From: Paenibacillus dauci
GTDB lineage: Bacteria; Bacillota; Bacilli; Paenibacillales; Paenibacillaceae
Assembly (NCBI RefSeq): GCF_000971985.1
Contig: NZ_LAQQ01000017.1
Span: forward strand, 51,062 to 115,061
Direction: 5' to 3'
DNA length: 64,000 nucleotides
Position numbers and translations under genes: made by a program. The notes under the pieces were generated by a model. It was given only the letters and a program-made list of their open reading frames with translations. It was not told where the DNA came from and made no database searches. Of this stretch, positions 1 through 9,796 are shown one piece after another; positions within the stretch are counted from its first letter, which is position 1, and every line of letters starts with the position of its first letter.

Positions 1-143
1 ACGTATCTGAATCAAGAGAAGTATCTTTTGTTGTTTGCTGCACAAGATTTTGTGATTTACTATCTAGTACTTAGAAATCACTGCTTCATTAAAGGAATTA
101 TCTAGCAGCCTGTGGAATACCCCAGTATATGGAGGATGATTAC

Positions 144-1625
144 ATGAATGTAGAAAAATGGATCGTTGAAGCAGATATTCAAACCTTACAGCAAGCCATG
201 GAGTCAGGAGAAGCAAGTTCGGAAGAGATCGTTCAAGCGTACATAGAAAGAATTCATACTTTTGACGGTAAAACCAAATCTGTTCTAGAAATCAATCCGG
301 AAGCAATAGAGATTGCCAGATCGCTGGATATAGAGAGAAAAGAAACAGGCAGTAGAGGACCGCTGCATGGTATTCCTATCCTGCTCAAAGATAATATCGA
401 TACCGCTGACCAGATGCATACGAGTGCGGGATCAATAACGCTGGAGCATTCCTTTGCGCAGCAAGATGCTGTCGTTGCCGACAAGCTTCGGGCTGCTGGC
501 GCGGTTCTGCTGGGGAAAACGAATATGACGGAATGGGCTGGCTTTATGTCTGTCGATATCTGGGCGGGATACAGTTCACGCGGTGGACTGACACTGAATC
601 CGTATGGACCAGGTGAGCTGTTCGTGGGTGGCTCCAGCTCTGGATCGGCAGCAGCTGTTGCCGCGAATTTTGGCGCAGCAGCGATTGGTACGGAGACATC
701 CGGGTCTATTATTAGTCCAGCCAGTCAGAATAGTGTAGTTGGTATCAAGCCTACTGTCGGTCTGATCCGCCCGGATGGAATCATCCCGATCGCCTTTAGC
801 CAGGATTCGGCAGGGCCGATAACGCGCACAGTCACGGATGCGGCGATTTTGCTGGAGGTGCTGGAGGATAGAGAGGTACAGCAGCAACATAGTACTCATG
901 GTACCAAGGATATAGATGGTAGCTATATCTCGTCTCTGGATACAGCCTTTCTGAAGCAGGCTCGAATCGGTATCCCCCGGTATTATTATCAGCATCTCGA
1001 TAAAGACAGATTGGAAGTCATCGAAGCGGCTATACAAGTGCTCCGTCAGCAAGGCGCGACGATTATCGATCCGGTACATCTTCCCTGTGAAGATGCTCGC
1101 TGGGATGCGAACGTAATGCGTTATGAATTCAAGTATGCACTGAATAACTACTTAAGCCGGTTGGCTGAACATATTCCTGTTCACTCTTTGGCCGAAGTGA
1201 TTGCTTTTAATGAACAACATGCAGAGAAGACATTGAAGTACGGTCAGGGCACATTGATATGGGCGGAAGAAACCAGCGGTACCCTGACCGAGCAGGAATA
1301 TCTGGACAGTCTGAGTTATAACAGAGAAATGGCTGGGGAAAAAGGAATTGATTATGCGCTGAATCAGCATAAGCTGGATGCCCTGCTTTTTCTCGGCGGT
1401 GAGGGTGGATCTGATCTGGCTGCCCGAGCAGGATATCCGATCATTACAGTTCCGGGTGGATATGCGGAAGAAGGAGTGATTGCGCCCGGTGGCTACATTA
1501 CGAAGGGACCGCAGGGAATATCCTTTGTGGGTACAGCATGGAGTGAGTCGGTATTGATTCAGATTGCATATGGCTTTGAGCAGGCCACGGGACACCGGGT
1601 AGCGCCAGAAATAATATTCAACTAA
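144..1625 (+). CDS. Amidase signature (AS) family hydrolase
   Basis: Probably hydrolyses a carboxamide bond; the substrate cannot be told. It has the Ser-cisSer-Lys triad of the amidase signature family. Lys is in ILLKDN (residue 82 from this start), the cis-Ser is the first Ser of GGSSSGS (about 164) and the nucleophile is the last Ser of TETSGS (about 188). The 24-residue spacing between the two serines is the family norm. Length (493 aa) suits a stand-alone amidase rather than GatA; no gatB or gatC is adjacent. An earlier in-frame ATG at 129 overlaps the GGAGG (131-135), so ATG 144, eight bases after it, is the likelier start. No signal peptide is seen, so it is probably cytoplasmic. Monocistronic by appearance. 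Confidence 0.9.
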   Translation: MNVEKWIVEADIQTLQQAMESGEASSEEIVQAYIERIHTFDGKTKSVLEINPEAIEIARSLDIERKETGSRGPLHGIPILLKDNIDTADQMHTSAGSITLEHSFAQQDAVVADKLRAAGAVLLGKTNMTEWAGFMSVDIWAGYSSRGGLTLNPYGPGELFVGGSSSGSAAAVAANFGAAAIGTETSGSIISPASQNSVVGIKPTVGLIRPDGIIPIAFSQDSAGPITRTVTDAAILLEVLEDREVQQQHSTHGTKDIDGSYISSLDTAFLKQARIGIPRYYYQHLDKDRLEVIEAAIQVLRQQGATIIDPVHLPCEDARWDANVMRYEFKYALNNYLSRLAEHIPVHSLAEVIAFNEQHAEKTLKYGQGTLIWAEETSGTLTEQEYLDSLSYNREMAGEKGIDYALNQHKLDALLFLGGEGGSDLAARAGYPIITVPGGYAEEGVIAPGGYITKGPQGISFVGTAWSESVLIQIAYGFEQATGHRVAPEIIFN

Positions 1626-1809
1626 AAATAATATTTAATAGATTTAATAAAATGTGAAAAAATTAAATCTGAATCAAATAGTTCATTTGTATCATAAAAT
1701 TTATTTATTTTCCTTTAACTGGATGTATAATCAATATGGTGATAATAGTTCCAAAGTCATTAAAAAGTATAAACAAGATACGAAGCTTAGTTTGGAAGGG
1801 GTAATTATT

Positions 1810-3402
1810 TTGGCAAGAAAAAGTAGTTTTATGGTTCAGATGGCAAGAGAAGCTGCAAGACAGGCTAGAATAAATGAAGCAGAGAAAAAGCGCCATGAAC
1901 GCGAGCGAATTAGATTATTAAAAGAGCAGCAAAGGCAGCAAATTCAATTTGAAAAAGAAGAAAAAATGCTGTATATCGAAAGTAGAATAAAAGAAACGGA
2001 AGATCTTAACTACGATCTGAAAGAACAAATATATCATTTAAACATAATTCTAGAGCAAAGCTTGCAAGTAAATAATATTATTTCATTCGCATCTCTAAAG
2101 AGTAAAAAGAAATTTAAAAGCTTTAGTGTACCTAATGAAATAACTGTACCAACAATTGAACCAGAATTTGAAAGCTATAGTAGCCAAGTTAAATCGCAGA
2201 AATTTTTGCGAAAAATCATACCTGTTTTGGAGAAAAGATACCAAAAGGCTATGTTAGAAGCTAAAGAGCAATTTGAGAATGACTTCGCAAGCTATGAAAA
2301 GTTAGAGCGAGAACGAATATCCAAATTAAATACGCTAAAAGCAAAGTATGAAAAAGAAAAGTCTGCATTTGAAATGGAGATAAAAAATAATAATCTTGAA
2401 ATTGATGAGTTCGAAAAAAATTATCGTAATGGCGAGAGTGAGGCAGTAATTGCCTATAATAATATCGTATTGGAACGTTCTAAGTATCCTGCTGAATTTC
2501 CTCAACAATTTCGCTTAGCCTATCTTCCCAACTCAAAAGAGTTAGTCATTGATTATGAGATACCAAACAAAGATATAGTTCCGCCTGTAGCAGAATATAA
2601 GTATATAAAAACTAGAGACGAGATAAGTGAAAAACTTAGAAAGGATCAAGAGATTAAGAACATATACTCTGATGTTGTTGCAAGTATAGCGTTACGAACG
2701 CTTTACGAAATATTTGATGCAGATCAAGCAAACAATATTGATGTGATTGTATTTAGTGGATATGTGCACTCAATAGATCCTGCTACAGGAAAAGATATTG
2801 CACCATATCTTATTTCAACTCGTGTAGTGAAAGAAGTATTTAAAGAGCTTGATTTAAACAGAGTGGAGAAATCAGTATGTTTGCGAAATCTGGGAGCGCA
2901 GGTATCGCCACGACCTGCAGAGTTACAAGCTGTAAAACCGATTTTAGAGTTTAATATGGTTGATAAACGTTTTGTTGATCATGAGAGTATGCTGGACTCT
3001 TTGCAAAGTTTGCCTAATTTGATGGATTTAAACCCATATGAGTTTGAGAAATTGGTTACTGACTTATTCGCAAGAATGGGCTTGGATGCAAAATTAACAC
3101 GTTCATCGAAAGATGGTGGGGTTGATTGTGTTGCGTTTGATACTCGACCAATAGTGGGTGGTAAAGTGGTTATACAAGCTAAACGTTATAAAAATACTGT
3201 AGGTGTTTCGTCTGTAAGAGATTTATATGGAACCATGATGAATGAAGGTGCCAACAAAGGCATTTTGGTAACCACTAAAAGTTATGGGCCAGACGCATAT
3301 GAGTTCGCCAAAGATAAACCGATTGAGTTAATTGATGGTGGAGGTTTACTTTATTTATTAGAACAAAATGGGATTAAAGCCCGAATTATTTTTGAACAGT
3401 GA
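1810..3402 (+). CDS. Coiled-coil protein with C-terminal Mrr-type restriction endonuclease domain
   Basis: Residues 1-250 are charged and rich in Lys, Glu and Gln, typical of coiled coil. The last ~120 residues look like the Mrr_cat fold of the PD-(D/E)XK nucleases: YEFEKLVTDLF helix, GGVD (Asp about 439) and VIQAKRY (Gln 456, Lys 458), a Q-x-K variant of the catalytic motif. Such domains cut DNA, often modified DNA; here that is inferred. An open frame extends upstream to a GTG at 1654, but nothing like an SD precedes it, whereas TTG 1810 follows GGAAGGGG by about 8 bases. The gene is clearly more AT-rich than its neighbours and stands alone without methylase or helicase genes, which suggests horizontal transfer. 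A terminator follows directly. Confidence 0.8.
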   Translation: MARKSSFMVQMAREAARQARINEAEKKRHERERIRLLKEQQRQQIQFEKEEKMLYIESRIKETEDLNYDLKEQIYHLNIILEQSLQVNNIISFASLKSKKKFKSFSVPNEITVPTIEPEFESYSSQVKSQKFLRKIIPVLEKRYQKAMLEAKEQFENDFASYEKLERERISKLNTLKAKYEKEKSAFEMEIKNNNLEIDEFEKNYRNGESEAVIAYNNIVLERSKYPAEFPQQFRLAYLPNSKELVIDYEIPNKDIVPPVAEYKYIKTRDEISEKLRKDQEIKNIYSDVVASIALRTLYEIFDADQANNIDVIVFSGYVHSIDPATGKDIAPYLISTRVVKEVFKELDLNRVEKSVCLRNLGAQVSPRPAELQAVKPILEFNMVDKRFVDHESMLDSLQSLPNLMDLNPYEFEKLVTDLFARMGLDAKLTRSSKDGGVDCVAFDTRPIVGGKVVIQAKRYKNTVGVSSVRDLYGTMMNEGANKGILVTTKSYGPDAYEFAKDKPIELIDGGGLLYLLEQNGIKARIIFEQ

Positions 3403-3421
3403 GTTAGTATAGGGAAGATAT

Positions 3422-3450
3422 AAACCGCTTATTAGGCGGTTTTTCTTTTA
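3422..3450 (+). terminator. Terminator of the Mrr-like gene
   Basis: Stem AAACCGC/GCGGTTT with a 7-nt loop, followed by a T-rich tail, 19 bases after the stop codon. Confidence 0.85.
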
Positions 3451-3794
3451 TTTATTCGCTTCACAATATAACTTGTAACTGCTTGATAACTCTATTTCCT
3501 AAGTCATACGTATACATTGAAATATAAGTAAGCCATATTCGCATTCAATACTATGGATAATAAACTAATATTTTAGCTACATAGTATTCTAAATTGATGA
3601 GAATAAGCAAGTAGATGTTAGTCAGAAATATTTGCATAGTTGTGATTGATAATTCTTTCTAATAATTCGGAGTGAATAACGACTTTATCATACTCGAGTG
3701 ATACTGCTCCTAGCAAACTTTGTGTCGTGTAAAGCAGTCATTTATAATAGTAAGCTAGTATAGCAGATATAATTCAGGAGGAACCAAAACAACA
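3451..3794. other. AT-rich intergenic gap
   Basis: Non-coding and AT-rich. AGGAGG at about 3776-3781 serves the next gene, with a rather long spacer of 13 bases. I see no other clear structure, repeat or operator. Confidence 0.5.
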
Positions 3795-5072
3795 ATGGAA
3801 TTTACTAAAAATCAGCTTCAGCATCTAGGCATAAACGATAGTATGATCGATTTTATAGCAAATATTATCATGATTCTGTTTATAGCCCTGCTCTGTGTAC
3901 TGGCCAATTTCATCACCAAAAAAATCGTACTGCGTACGATTATTCATATCGTCAATAACAACCGGTACACCTGGGATAATATCATTGTGGAGAAAAGGGT
4001 ATTTCACAATCTATCCCATCTCGTGCCGGCCATCATCATTTACTTCTCTGCGCCGATTTTCCCGTTGTACCAGGTGCTAATCGAAAAAGCGGCCATGACA
4101 TATATGATCATCATTATGATCACTGTGGTGAATGCGCTGCTGAATGCATTTGAGACGATTTATCGTTCTTTTGAAATCTCCAAGATTCGGCCGATCAAAG
4201 GGTATATTCAGGTCGTAAAGATCGTTATGTTCATTATTGGGGGTATTGTAGTAATCTCCAATCTGATCGGTCAGAATCCGCTCATTATTCTGAGCGGACT
4301 GGGCGCATTATCCGCCGTGCTGATGCTGATTTTCAAGGACTCCATTCTCGGTCTGGTAGCGGGTATTCAGTTATCTTCCAATGATATGGTACGTGTCGGT
4401 GACTGGATCGAGATGCCTAAATACGATGCAGACGGCGACGTGATCGATATTACACTGAATACGGTCAAAGTCATGAATTTTGACAAGACGATTACGATGA
4501 TCCCGAGCTACGCGTTAATCTCGGATTCATTCAAAAACTGGCGAGGCATGCAGGTGTCAGGCGGACGCCGAATCAAGCGTAGCGTTCATATCGATACAAG
4601 CAGCATCCGTTTTTGCAGTGACGAGATGATTGCAGAATTCCGCAAGATTCATTATTTGGCGGATTATATTACGGTCCGCCTGGAAGAGATTAATGCCTAC
4701 AACGAAGAGCACCAGATTAACAGGGATAGCAATGTTAATGGCAGACAGCTAACCAATATCGGTGTGTTCCGCGAATATATTCACCAGTACCTGAGACATC
4801 ATCCACAGATTCACAAGGATATGACATTGATCGTTCGGCAGCTGGCTCCCGGAGATAATGGGCTTCCGCTGGAGATCTATGCATTTAGTAATGATACGAA
4901 CTGGAGTATCTATGAAACGCTGCAGGCCGATATTTTCGACCATATCTTTGCGGTAGCGCCGAACTTTGGACTGCGTCCTTTCCAGAATCCGACGGGACAT
5001 GATATTGTACAGCTCAAAGAGAGCAAGTCTGGATCTGGCAAGAACGATGAAGGGAATTTGGCCATCGAATAA
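3795..5072 (+). CDS. MscS-family mechanosensitive channel, YbdG-like
   Basis: Predicted cytoplasmic-membrane channel that opens under osmotic down-shock. About five hydrophobic segments (roughly residues 20-42, 70-90, 98-118, 138-160, 166-190) are followed by the MscS pore helix and beta domain; LSGLGALSAVLML is the Gly/Ala-rich pore region and VRVGDWIEMP opens the beta domain. At 425 aa with an extended cytoplasmic C-terminus, it matches the E. coli YbdG/MscM type rather than minimal MscS (~290 aa). ATG 3795 is preceded by AGGAGG. Single gene, closed by a terminator at 5123. Confidence 0.88.
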   Translation: MEFTKNQLQHLGINDSMIDFIANIIMILFIALLCVLANFITKKIVLRTIIHIVNNNRYTWDNIIVEKRVFHNLSHLVPAIIIYFSAPIFPLYQVLIEKAAMTYMIIIMITVVNALLNAFETIYRSFEISKIRPIKGYIQVVKIVMFIIGGIVVISNLIGQNPLIILSGLGALSAVLMLIFKDSILGLVAGIQLSSNDMVRVGDWIEMPKYDADGDVIDITLNTVKVMNFDKTITMIPSYALISDSFKNWRGMQVSGGRRIKRSVHIDTSSIRFCSDEMIAEFRKIHYLADYITVRLEEINAYNEEHQINRDSNVNGRQLTNIGVFREYIHQYLRHHPQIHKDMTLIVRQLAPGDNGLPLEIYAFSNDTNWSIYETLQADIFDHIFAVAPNFGLRPFQNPTGHDIVQLKESKSGSGKNDEGNLAIE

Positions 5073-5122
5073 CTTCCGGTTCTATATAAAAGGTCCAATA
5101 TAGCGCGGCAGCATTGCTTTGC

Positions 5123-5156
5123 ATCCACTGGCTCTTCACGAGGCCAGTGGATTTTT
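5123..5156 (+). terminator. Terminator after the MscS-family gene
   Basis: Ten-base perfect stem ATCCACTGGC/GCCAGTGGAT with a 10-nt loop, then a T run. Confidence 0.88.
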
Positions 5157-5302
5157 CGTTCTTACTATAGACATGCGCAGTTTATCCGACCGATGTAAGA
5201 TGAAGCAAGAGGATGACAAAATGCATAGCACAAATCGATCCAAATTTTAAATAATAAAATATAACCGAACTACAGTCCATAAAAGAAAAGGAGGAATAAG
5301 GT

Positions 5303-5521
5303 ATGGCTCTCAGCCGCCAATATGTTACCCAGGATTATGTAATTCAGCAGGTCACGGAGAAATTTGTCTGTCGGATATTATGGAGCGAGGGACGTCCCTG
5401 TCTGGAGTATACCAGTCCGGAGCAGCTGGGCGAGATTGCAGCATACGTACAAAACGAATTCGATTGGGAACTCTACGATGTATTCTTTACTGCGTTGGAA
5501 GCTCTGCTGGAAGAAGAGTAA
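5303..5521 (+). CDS. Small acidic protein of unknown function (72 aa)
   Basis: I do not recognise a family. A strong AAAGGAGG lies about 10 bases before ATG. The protein is acidic at its C-terminus (ALLEEE), has no signal peptide or membrane segment, and contains two cysteines (VCRI, PCLEY) too far apart for a zinc knuckle. Codon use resembles that of neighbouring genes, so it is probably a real cytoplasmic protein. It lies between the MscS-type channel and the PspA operon, with about 200 bases separating it from pspA, so co-transcription is uncertain. Confidence 0.65.
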   Translation: MALSRQYVTQDYVIQQVTEKFVCRILWSEGRPCLEYTSPEQLGEIAAYVQNEFDWELYDVFFTALEALLEEE

Positions 5522-5651
5522 TGGGTTCTTTCTCCTTTTAGCTGCTCAGTATTTAGCAGTATAAATAGTTGAGAACCAACCAATACTATTCCCTTTTCGC
5601 ATTCCAGTCAGCATCATATGCTGGCTTACTGTATGCTGTTTTACATATAAA

Positions 5652-5678
5652 TGAAACTAGAGCTTCATAAATGGTGTA
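5652..5678 (+). promoter_or_regulatory. Possible sigma-W-like (ECF) promoter of the pspA operon
   Basis: TGAAAC at 5652-5657, a 17-base spacer, then TGTA at 5675-5678. The B. subtilis sigma-W consensus is TGAAAC-N16/17-CGTA, and pspA-ydjGHI is a known sigma-W operon there. The -10 has one mismatch; placement 43 bases before the start codon is right. Confidence 0.5.
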
Positions 5679-5720
5679 ATAGCATATAATAGGTTATTTT
5701 CGATACAAGGAGTGAACAGG

Positions 5721-6428
5721 ATGAGTATATGGTCCAGATTCAGAGATGTTATGAAAGCCAATGTGAACAGCCTGCTGGAACGTTCGAACGATCCCGAGCG
5801 CGATGTACAGACTTATATACGAAGCATGAACAGCGACCTCGGTCAGATCAAGGCAGAAGCGACAGCTGTACTCGCGGAACAGAGCCGTGCAGAACGCGCA
5901 CTGAACGAGAATAATGCAGAGATTGCCAAGCTCCAGCGCTATGCCGAGAAATCTGTACAGGCAGGCGAGGAGCAGAATGCAATGCAATTTCTGCAAAAGA
6001 AAGCTATACTCACTGCCAAGCATGCAGAGCTGCAGGCTGCATATGAGCGGGCTGCAGCCAAAGTTGAGACGATGAAGCTTATGCAGACCAAGTTGGTCGA
6101 TGATCTCGCCCGCCTGGAAGCACGTTATACCGAACTCAAAAGCCGGATTGCCCAGGCCCATACGATGCAGCAGAATAATGAAGCATACCGTAGCTCCCGT
6201 CGTGCGGAAGAATCACTGCAGGCGATGGAGCATAAGGCAGCGATGGCACTCAATGAAGCCGAAGCACTCGCCGAACTCCGCAGTGGATCGCAGGAGGAAG
6301 ACCTGGATGTACTCATCGCCCGGCTGGAAAAGGGAATGAATGCACAACCCGATGCTGCAGCCGCAAAAGTAGTACCGGAGCAGGAGCTTGTTTCCCTGAA
6401 GCAGTTGAATTCTGGAGGTAATCCGTAA
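5721..6428 (+). CDS. pspA: PspA/IM30 family membrane-stress protein
   Basis: Peripheral membrane protein of the ESCRT-III-like PspA/Vipp1 family, which assembles on damaged membranes. Starts with the amphipathic MSIWSRFRDVMKANVNSLL helix that binds lipid, then a nearly continuous Ala/Glu/Gln-rich coiled coil to about residue 190 and a short acidic tail (235 aa, normal size). A GTG at 5712 overlaps the AAGGAG (5707-5712), so ATG 5721 is the start. It is the first gene of a four-gene run with the same order as B. subtilis pspA (ydjF)-ydjG-ydjH-ydjI. In that system YdjI helps recruit PspA to the membrane. Confidence 0.93.
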   Translation: MSIWSRFRDVMKANVNSLLERSNDPERDVQTYIRSMNSDLGQIKAEATAVLAEQSRAERALNENNAEIAKLQRYAEKSVQAGEEQNAMQFLQKKAILTAKHAELQAAYERAAAKVETMKLMQTKLVDDLARLEARYTELKSRIAQAHTMQQNNEAYRSSRRAEESLQAMEHKAAMALNEAEALAELRSGSQEEDLDVLIARLEKGMNAQPDAAAAKVVPEQELVSLKQLNSGGNP

Positions 6429-6622
6429 ATCCATGTCTTTCTGGAGTAGATACTACTTCATCTTTAGACGCTGTATATATACAATGCCGCACTCGGAATT
6501 TATCTCTTTCTTCTATTTGTCCGATACAAATATAGGAAGTGGTACGAATCACGGCTATTTTTCATACGAGTATAGCTGCGTACACGAACACCAATAACGA
6601 ATTTTGATATGGAGGTGAGTCG

Positions 6623-7654
6623 ATGCCAGTAATAGATTACAAATGTCCCAACTGTGGCAGCAGCATGATGTTCGATAGTGCGACGGGAGCGCTATCCTGC
6701 CCAAGCTGCGGTAGACAGGATAATATCGAACAGCTGCCCGATCCGCTGAAAAAGCAGGTATTTACCGAAAATGAAGTCCAGCAGTACCATTGTCCGAGCT
6801 GCGGCGCGGATATTATGACCGAGCCGGAAACGAGTGCGACCACATGTAGCTTTTGCGGATCGGCGGTTGTACTGGGAGACCGGCTGATCGGTGATCTGGC
6901 ACCGGATCTGGTAATACCTTTTTCGATCAGCAAGGCACAGGCAGAAGAAGCTTTTCGTAAATGGTGTCGTAACGGACTGCTGACACCGGCTGGATTCATG
7001 AGTGCCGACCGGATCAAGAGCATAACGGGGATCTATGTGCCTTTCTGGTTATATGAATTACATAATATGGTTGAAGTATATGCCAATGCGACCAGAGTAA
7101 GAAGTTACACGCAGGGCGACTACCAATATACCGAGACCCGGCATTTTGATGTATACCGGAAGCTGCGCCTGGATTATGTGAATCTGCCGCTGGATGCTTC
7201 GGAGAAAATGAACGATGAACTCATGGACAAGTTGGAGCCTTTTCCCTATGAGCAGTTGAAAGAATTCAAAACCCCGTATCTGGCTGGTTATATCGCAGAG
7301 AAATACAACTACGACGATGAACAGCTGGTGCCGCGTGCCAAGGAGAAGACGCAGTCGTACATCGATTCGTCCGTCTCCCAGTCGCTGTCCGGGTACAGCA
7401 GTGTAAGTTACAGAGACAAACAGGTGAATACGACCGTACGACGTACCGATTATGCGCTGTTGCCGGTGTGGATCGTTAATTATGACTTTGGTCAAAAGAA
7501 TTATATGTTCGCCATGAACGGCCAGACTGGTAAAGTCGTTGGTAAACCTCCGCTCAGCAAAGGTAAAATCACGGCCTGGTTCGCCGGGATTACGGCTGTA
7601 TCGCTGCTGGGTATGAAAGTGCTCGCCTGGGCATTGGGAGGAGACTTCCTATGA
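6623..7654 (+). CDS. ydjG: Double zinc-ribbon membrane protein, YdjG-like
   Basis: Two treble-clef-like zinc ribbons at the N-terminus: Cys 8, 11, 26, 29 and Cys 57, 60, 75, 78. A mixed domain with conserved aromatic residues (GIYVPFWLYEL) follows, and one membrane segment lies near the end (about 317-341). The length of 343 aa is close to B. subtilis YdjG. Preceded by a GGAGGTGAG site. It overlaps ydjH by four bases (ATGA), so the two are translationally coupled. In B. subtilis the YdjG/YdjH pair works with YdjI and PspA in the membrane; the molecular role is not established. A 194-base gap with no visible terminator separates it from pspA. Confidence 0.85.
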   Translation: MPVIDYKCPNCGSSMMFDSATGALSCPSCGRQDNIEQLPDPLKKQVFTENEVQQYHCPSCGADIMTEPETSATTCSFCGSAVVLGDRLIGDLAPDLVIPFSISKAQAEEAFRKWCRNGLLTPAGFMSADRIKSITGIYVPFWLYELHNMVEVYANATRVRSYTQGDYQYTETRHFDVYRKLRLDYVNLPLDASEKMNDELMDKLEPFPYEQLKEFKTPYLAGYIAEKYNYDDEQLVPRAKEKTQSYIDSSVSQSLSGYSSVSYRDKQVNTTVRRTDYALLPVWIVNYDFGQKNYMFAMNGQTGKVVGKPPLSKGKITAWFAGITAVSLLGMKVLAWALGGDFL

Positions 7655-8439
7655 GAATCTATCGTATATCTCTCGCTGTAATCACACTGGTGATGCTATT
7701 AGGGCTGGTACTTCCAGCAGATACAACAGCGGCGACAACTTCCGGAAGTTCCAAGAAACTCATTTACGATCAGGCAGATTTACTTACGCCGCAGGAAGAA
7801 CAGACATTAAGCCAGTTGGCCAGCAACTATGCGCCTCAGCACCAGACCGACTTTATTATCTATACAAGCAACAACCCGGAAGGCCGGGATGTTCAGCTAA
7901 TGACAGAAGATCTCTACGACCGCAAAGCCTTTGGCTATAACCAGCCTTATGGTAATGCCGTGATCCTCACGATGGATATGTATAACCGGGAAGTATATCT
8001 TGCCGGCTTCGGCACCGCGGAGCACACGCTGAATAACAGCAAACTGGACAAAATCCGCAGCAAGATTACACCGGATCTGGCAGCAGGCAATTACGAGGCA
8101 GCCTTTACAAAATATATCCAGCTCTCCAACGAATACATGAACTACAAGCTGGGCACCACACCGGATAATCTGTTGTTCAAGCTATGGTTCCAGTTCTTGA
8201 TTGCAGTGGTCATCGGCGGAATCATTGTCTGGATCATGGCCGCCCGTTCTGGCGGTGTCGTTACGGTCGACCGGTCTACCTACGAAGATTCCAATGTCTC
8301 CGGTGTACTGGACAGCTACGATAACTATACGCATACGACAGTCACCAAGCACAAAATTGAGAAAAGCAGTAGCAGTGGCGGAGGCGGCGGTACGAGCAGC
8401 GGCGGTCATTCGCACAGCGGCAGCCGTGGATCTTTTTAG
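7651..8439 (+). CDS. ydjH: TPM-domain exported membrane protein, YdjH-like
   Basis: Signal peptide (about residues 1-28), then a TPM domain (about 35-165; starts LIYDQADLLTPQEEQTL, typical of the YgcG/TLP18.3 family), one transmembrane helix (about 175-198), and a Gly/Ser/His-rich tail ending GSRGSF. The TPM domain would face outside. TPM domains have been linked to phosphatase activity and to membrane-complex assembly; which applies here is unknown. ATG overlaps the ydjG stop codon (ATGA), with GGAGGAG just upstream. Confidence 0.85.
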   Translation: MRIYRISLAVITLVMLLGLVLPADTTAATTSGSSKKLIYDQADLLTPQEEQTLSQLASNYAPQHQTDFIIYTSNNPEGRDVQLMTEDLYDRKAFGYNQPYGNAVILTMDMYNREVYLAGFGTAEHTLNNSKLDKIRSKITPDLAAGNYEAAFTKYIQLSNEYMNYKLGTTPDNLLFKLWFQFLIAVVIGGIIVWIMAARSGGVVTVDRSTYEDSNVSGVLDSYDNYTHTTVTKHKIEKSSSSGGGGGTSSGGHSHSGSRGSF

Positions 8440-8502
8440 TAGTTGTGTGGATGATGTACAAGCATATACCTATGAATATCCAAATAGAAGGGATGCGGAA
8501 AT

Positions 8503-9537
8503 ATGGGATTTTTCAAAAATCAATTTGCCAATGTAGTGGAGTGGGAAGAATTCAGAGATGATATGATCTTCTGGAAATGGAACAATCGGGAGATCAAAAA
8601 AGGTAGCAAGCTGATTATCCGCTCCGGTCAGGATGCTATTTTCCTGAATAACGGCAAAGTCGAAGGTATTTTCGAGGATGAAGGTTCTTTTGATGTGGAT
8701 TCGGATATTATTCCGTTCCTGTCGACACTCAAAGGGTTCAAATTCGGATTCAACAGCGGCATGCGTGTGGAAGTGCTGTTTGTGAATACCAAGGAATTTA
8801 CCGTGAGATGGGGAACGCAGAGTCCAGTCCTGATCCCAGCTCCGCAGCTGCCGGGCGGAATGCCGATTCGTGCGAACGGTACGTTTACTTTCAAAGTCAG
8901 TGATTATGTCGCCCTGATCGACAAGGTTGCAGGAATCAAGCAAAGCTATGTCGTCGAGGATGTGAAAATCCGCATCACGGCTGTACTGGATCAGCTGCTA
9001 ATGAAGTGGATCAGCCGCGAAGGCAAGGATATGTTCAATCTGCAAGCCAATGCATCGGATATTGCGAACGGTATTCGTGAAGATCTCGATATGCAGATGA
9101 TGAGCATCGGGATCGGAATTACCGGCTTCCAGGTGATGAGCTTCAATTATCCGCAGGAGATTCAGGATATGATCACCAAGACCGCTTCCCACGAGATGAT
9201 CGGGAATATGCAGAAGTACCAGCAGGTCAGCATGACTGACGGCATCGCTTCCGGCAAAGTGCAGAGCGGCGGTACAGCAGCCGACATGGCAGGGATGATG
9301 ATGGGCATGAACATGGCCAACGAGATGATGAAGAATATGAATGCAACTAATCCAAATGCCAATAATGCCGGTCAGGGAGCGAATCCAGCTGCCGGTCAGC
9401 AGGAGAATAACGGGCAAAATGATACATCAGCGCCAGCATCCGGCGAGAATGGAATCACGCCGAAATTCTGCCCCAACTGCGGTACCAAGAATGAAGGCTC
9501 CAAGTTCTGTCCAAACTGCGGCTACAAGCTCGCTTAA
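8503..9537 (+). CDS. ydjI: SPFH-domain protein with C-terminal zinc ribbon, YdjI-like
   Basis: The N-terminal ~250 residues match the SPFH/flotillin-like 'virion core protein' family seen in YdjI. Next is a Met/Asn/Gly-rich linker, then a zinc ribbon with Cys 323, 326, 336 and 339 (two FCPNCG knuckles). No transmembrane helix. In B. subtilis YdjI is a scaffold that brings PspA to stressed membrane; the same role is inferred from the identical gene order. Preceded by AAGGGATG. Last gene of the operon: a long hairpin terminator lies about 110 bases on. Confidence 0.88.
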   Translation: MGFFKNQFANVVEWEEFRDDMIFWKWNNREIKKGSKLIIRSGQDAIFLNNGKVEGIFEDEGSFDVDSDIIPFLSTLKGFKFGFNSGMRVEVLFVNTKEFTVRWGTQSPVLIPAPQLPGGMPIRANGTFTFKVSDYVALIDKVAGIKQSYVVEDVKIRITAVLDQLLMKWISREGKDMFNLQANASDIANGIREDLDMQMMSIGIGITGFQVMSFNYPQEIQDMITKTASHEMIGNMQKYQQVSMTDGIASGKVQSGGTAADMAGMMMGMNMANEMMKNMNATNPNANNAGQGANPAAGQQENNGQNDTSAPASGENGITPKFCPNCGTKNEGSKFCPNCGYKLA

Positions 9538-9646
9538 ATAAACAGAGGGTCTGATCCCGGCGGCTAGTTGAGGTTGAAAGTATTCATATTGCTTATACCG
9601 TCGGAGTTAGGTTATACGCTCTAGACAGATTGCTCTGCGAGTAAAT

Positions 9647-9720
9647 AAAAGGCACCCTTATGCATGAACATTGTTGAACCTTCAGGGTTGGTCAATGTTT
9701 ATGCAAGGGGTGCTTTTTGG
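9647..9720. terminator. Long imperfect hairpin terminator between convergent genes
   Basis: Arms of about 26 bases (9647-9674 and 9691-9718) starting AAAAGGCACCC and ending GGGGTGCTTTTT. A T run on the right and an A run on the left would allow it to stop transcription of both ydjI and the convergent SDR gene. Confidence 0.85.
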
Positions 9721-9796
9721 TATAGCTATATTCGTCAGCGAACCTGTATCTCTATAGCTAGCAGATCCGTATACCGATCGATTCCAGTTATTTGGC

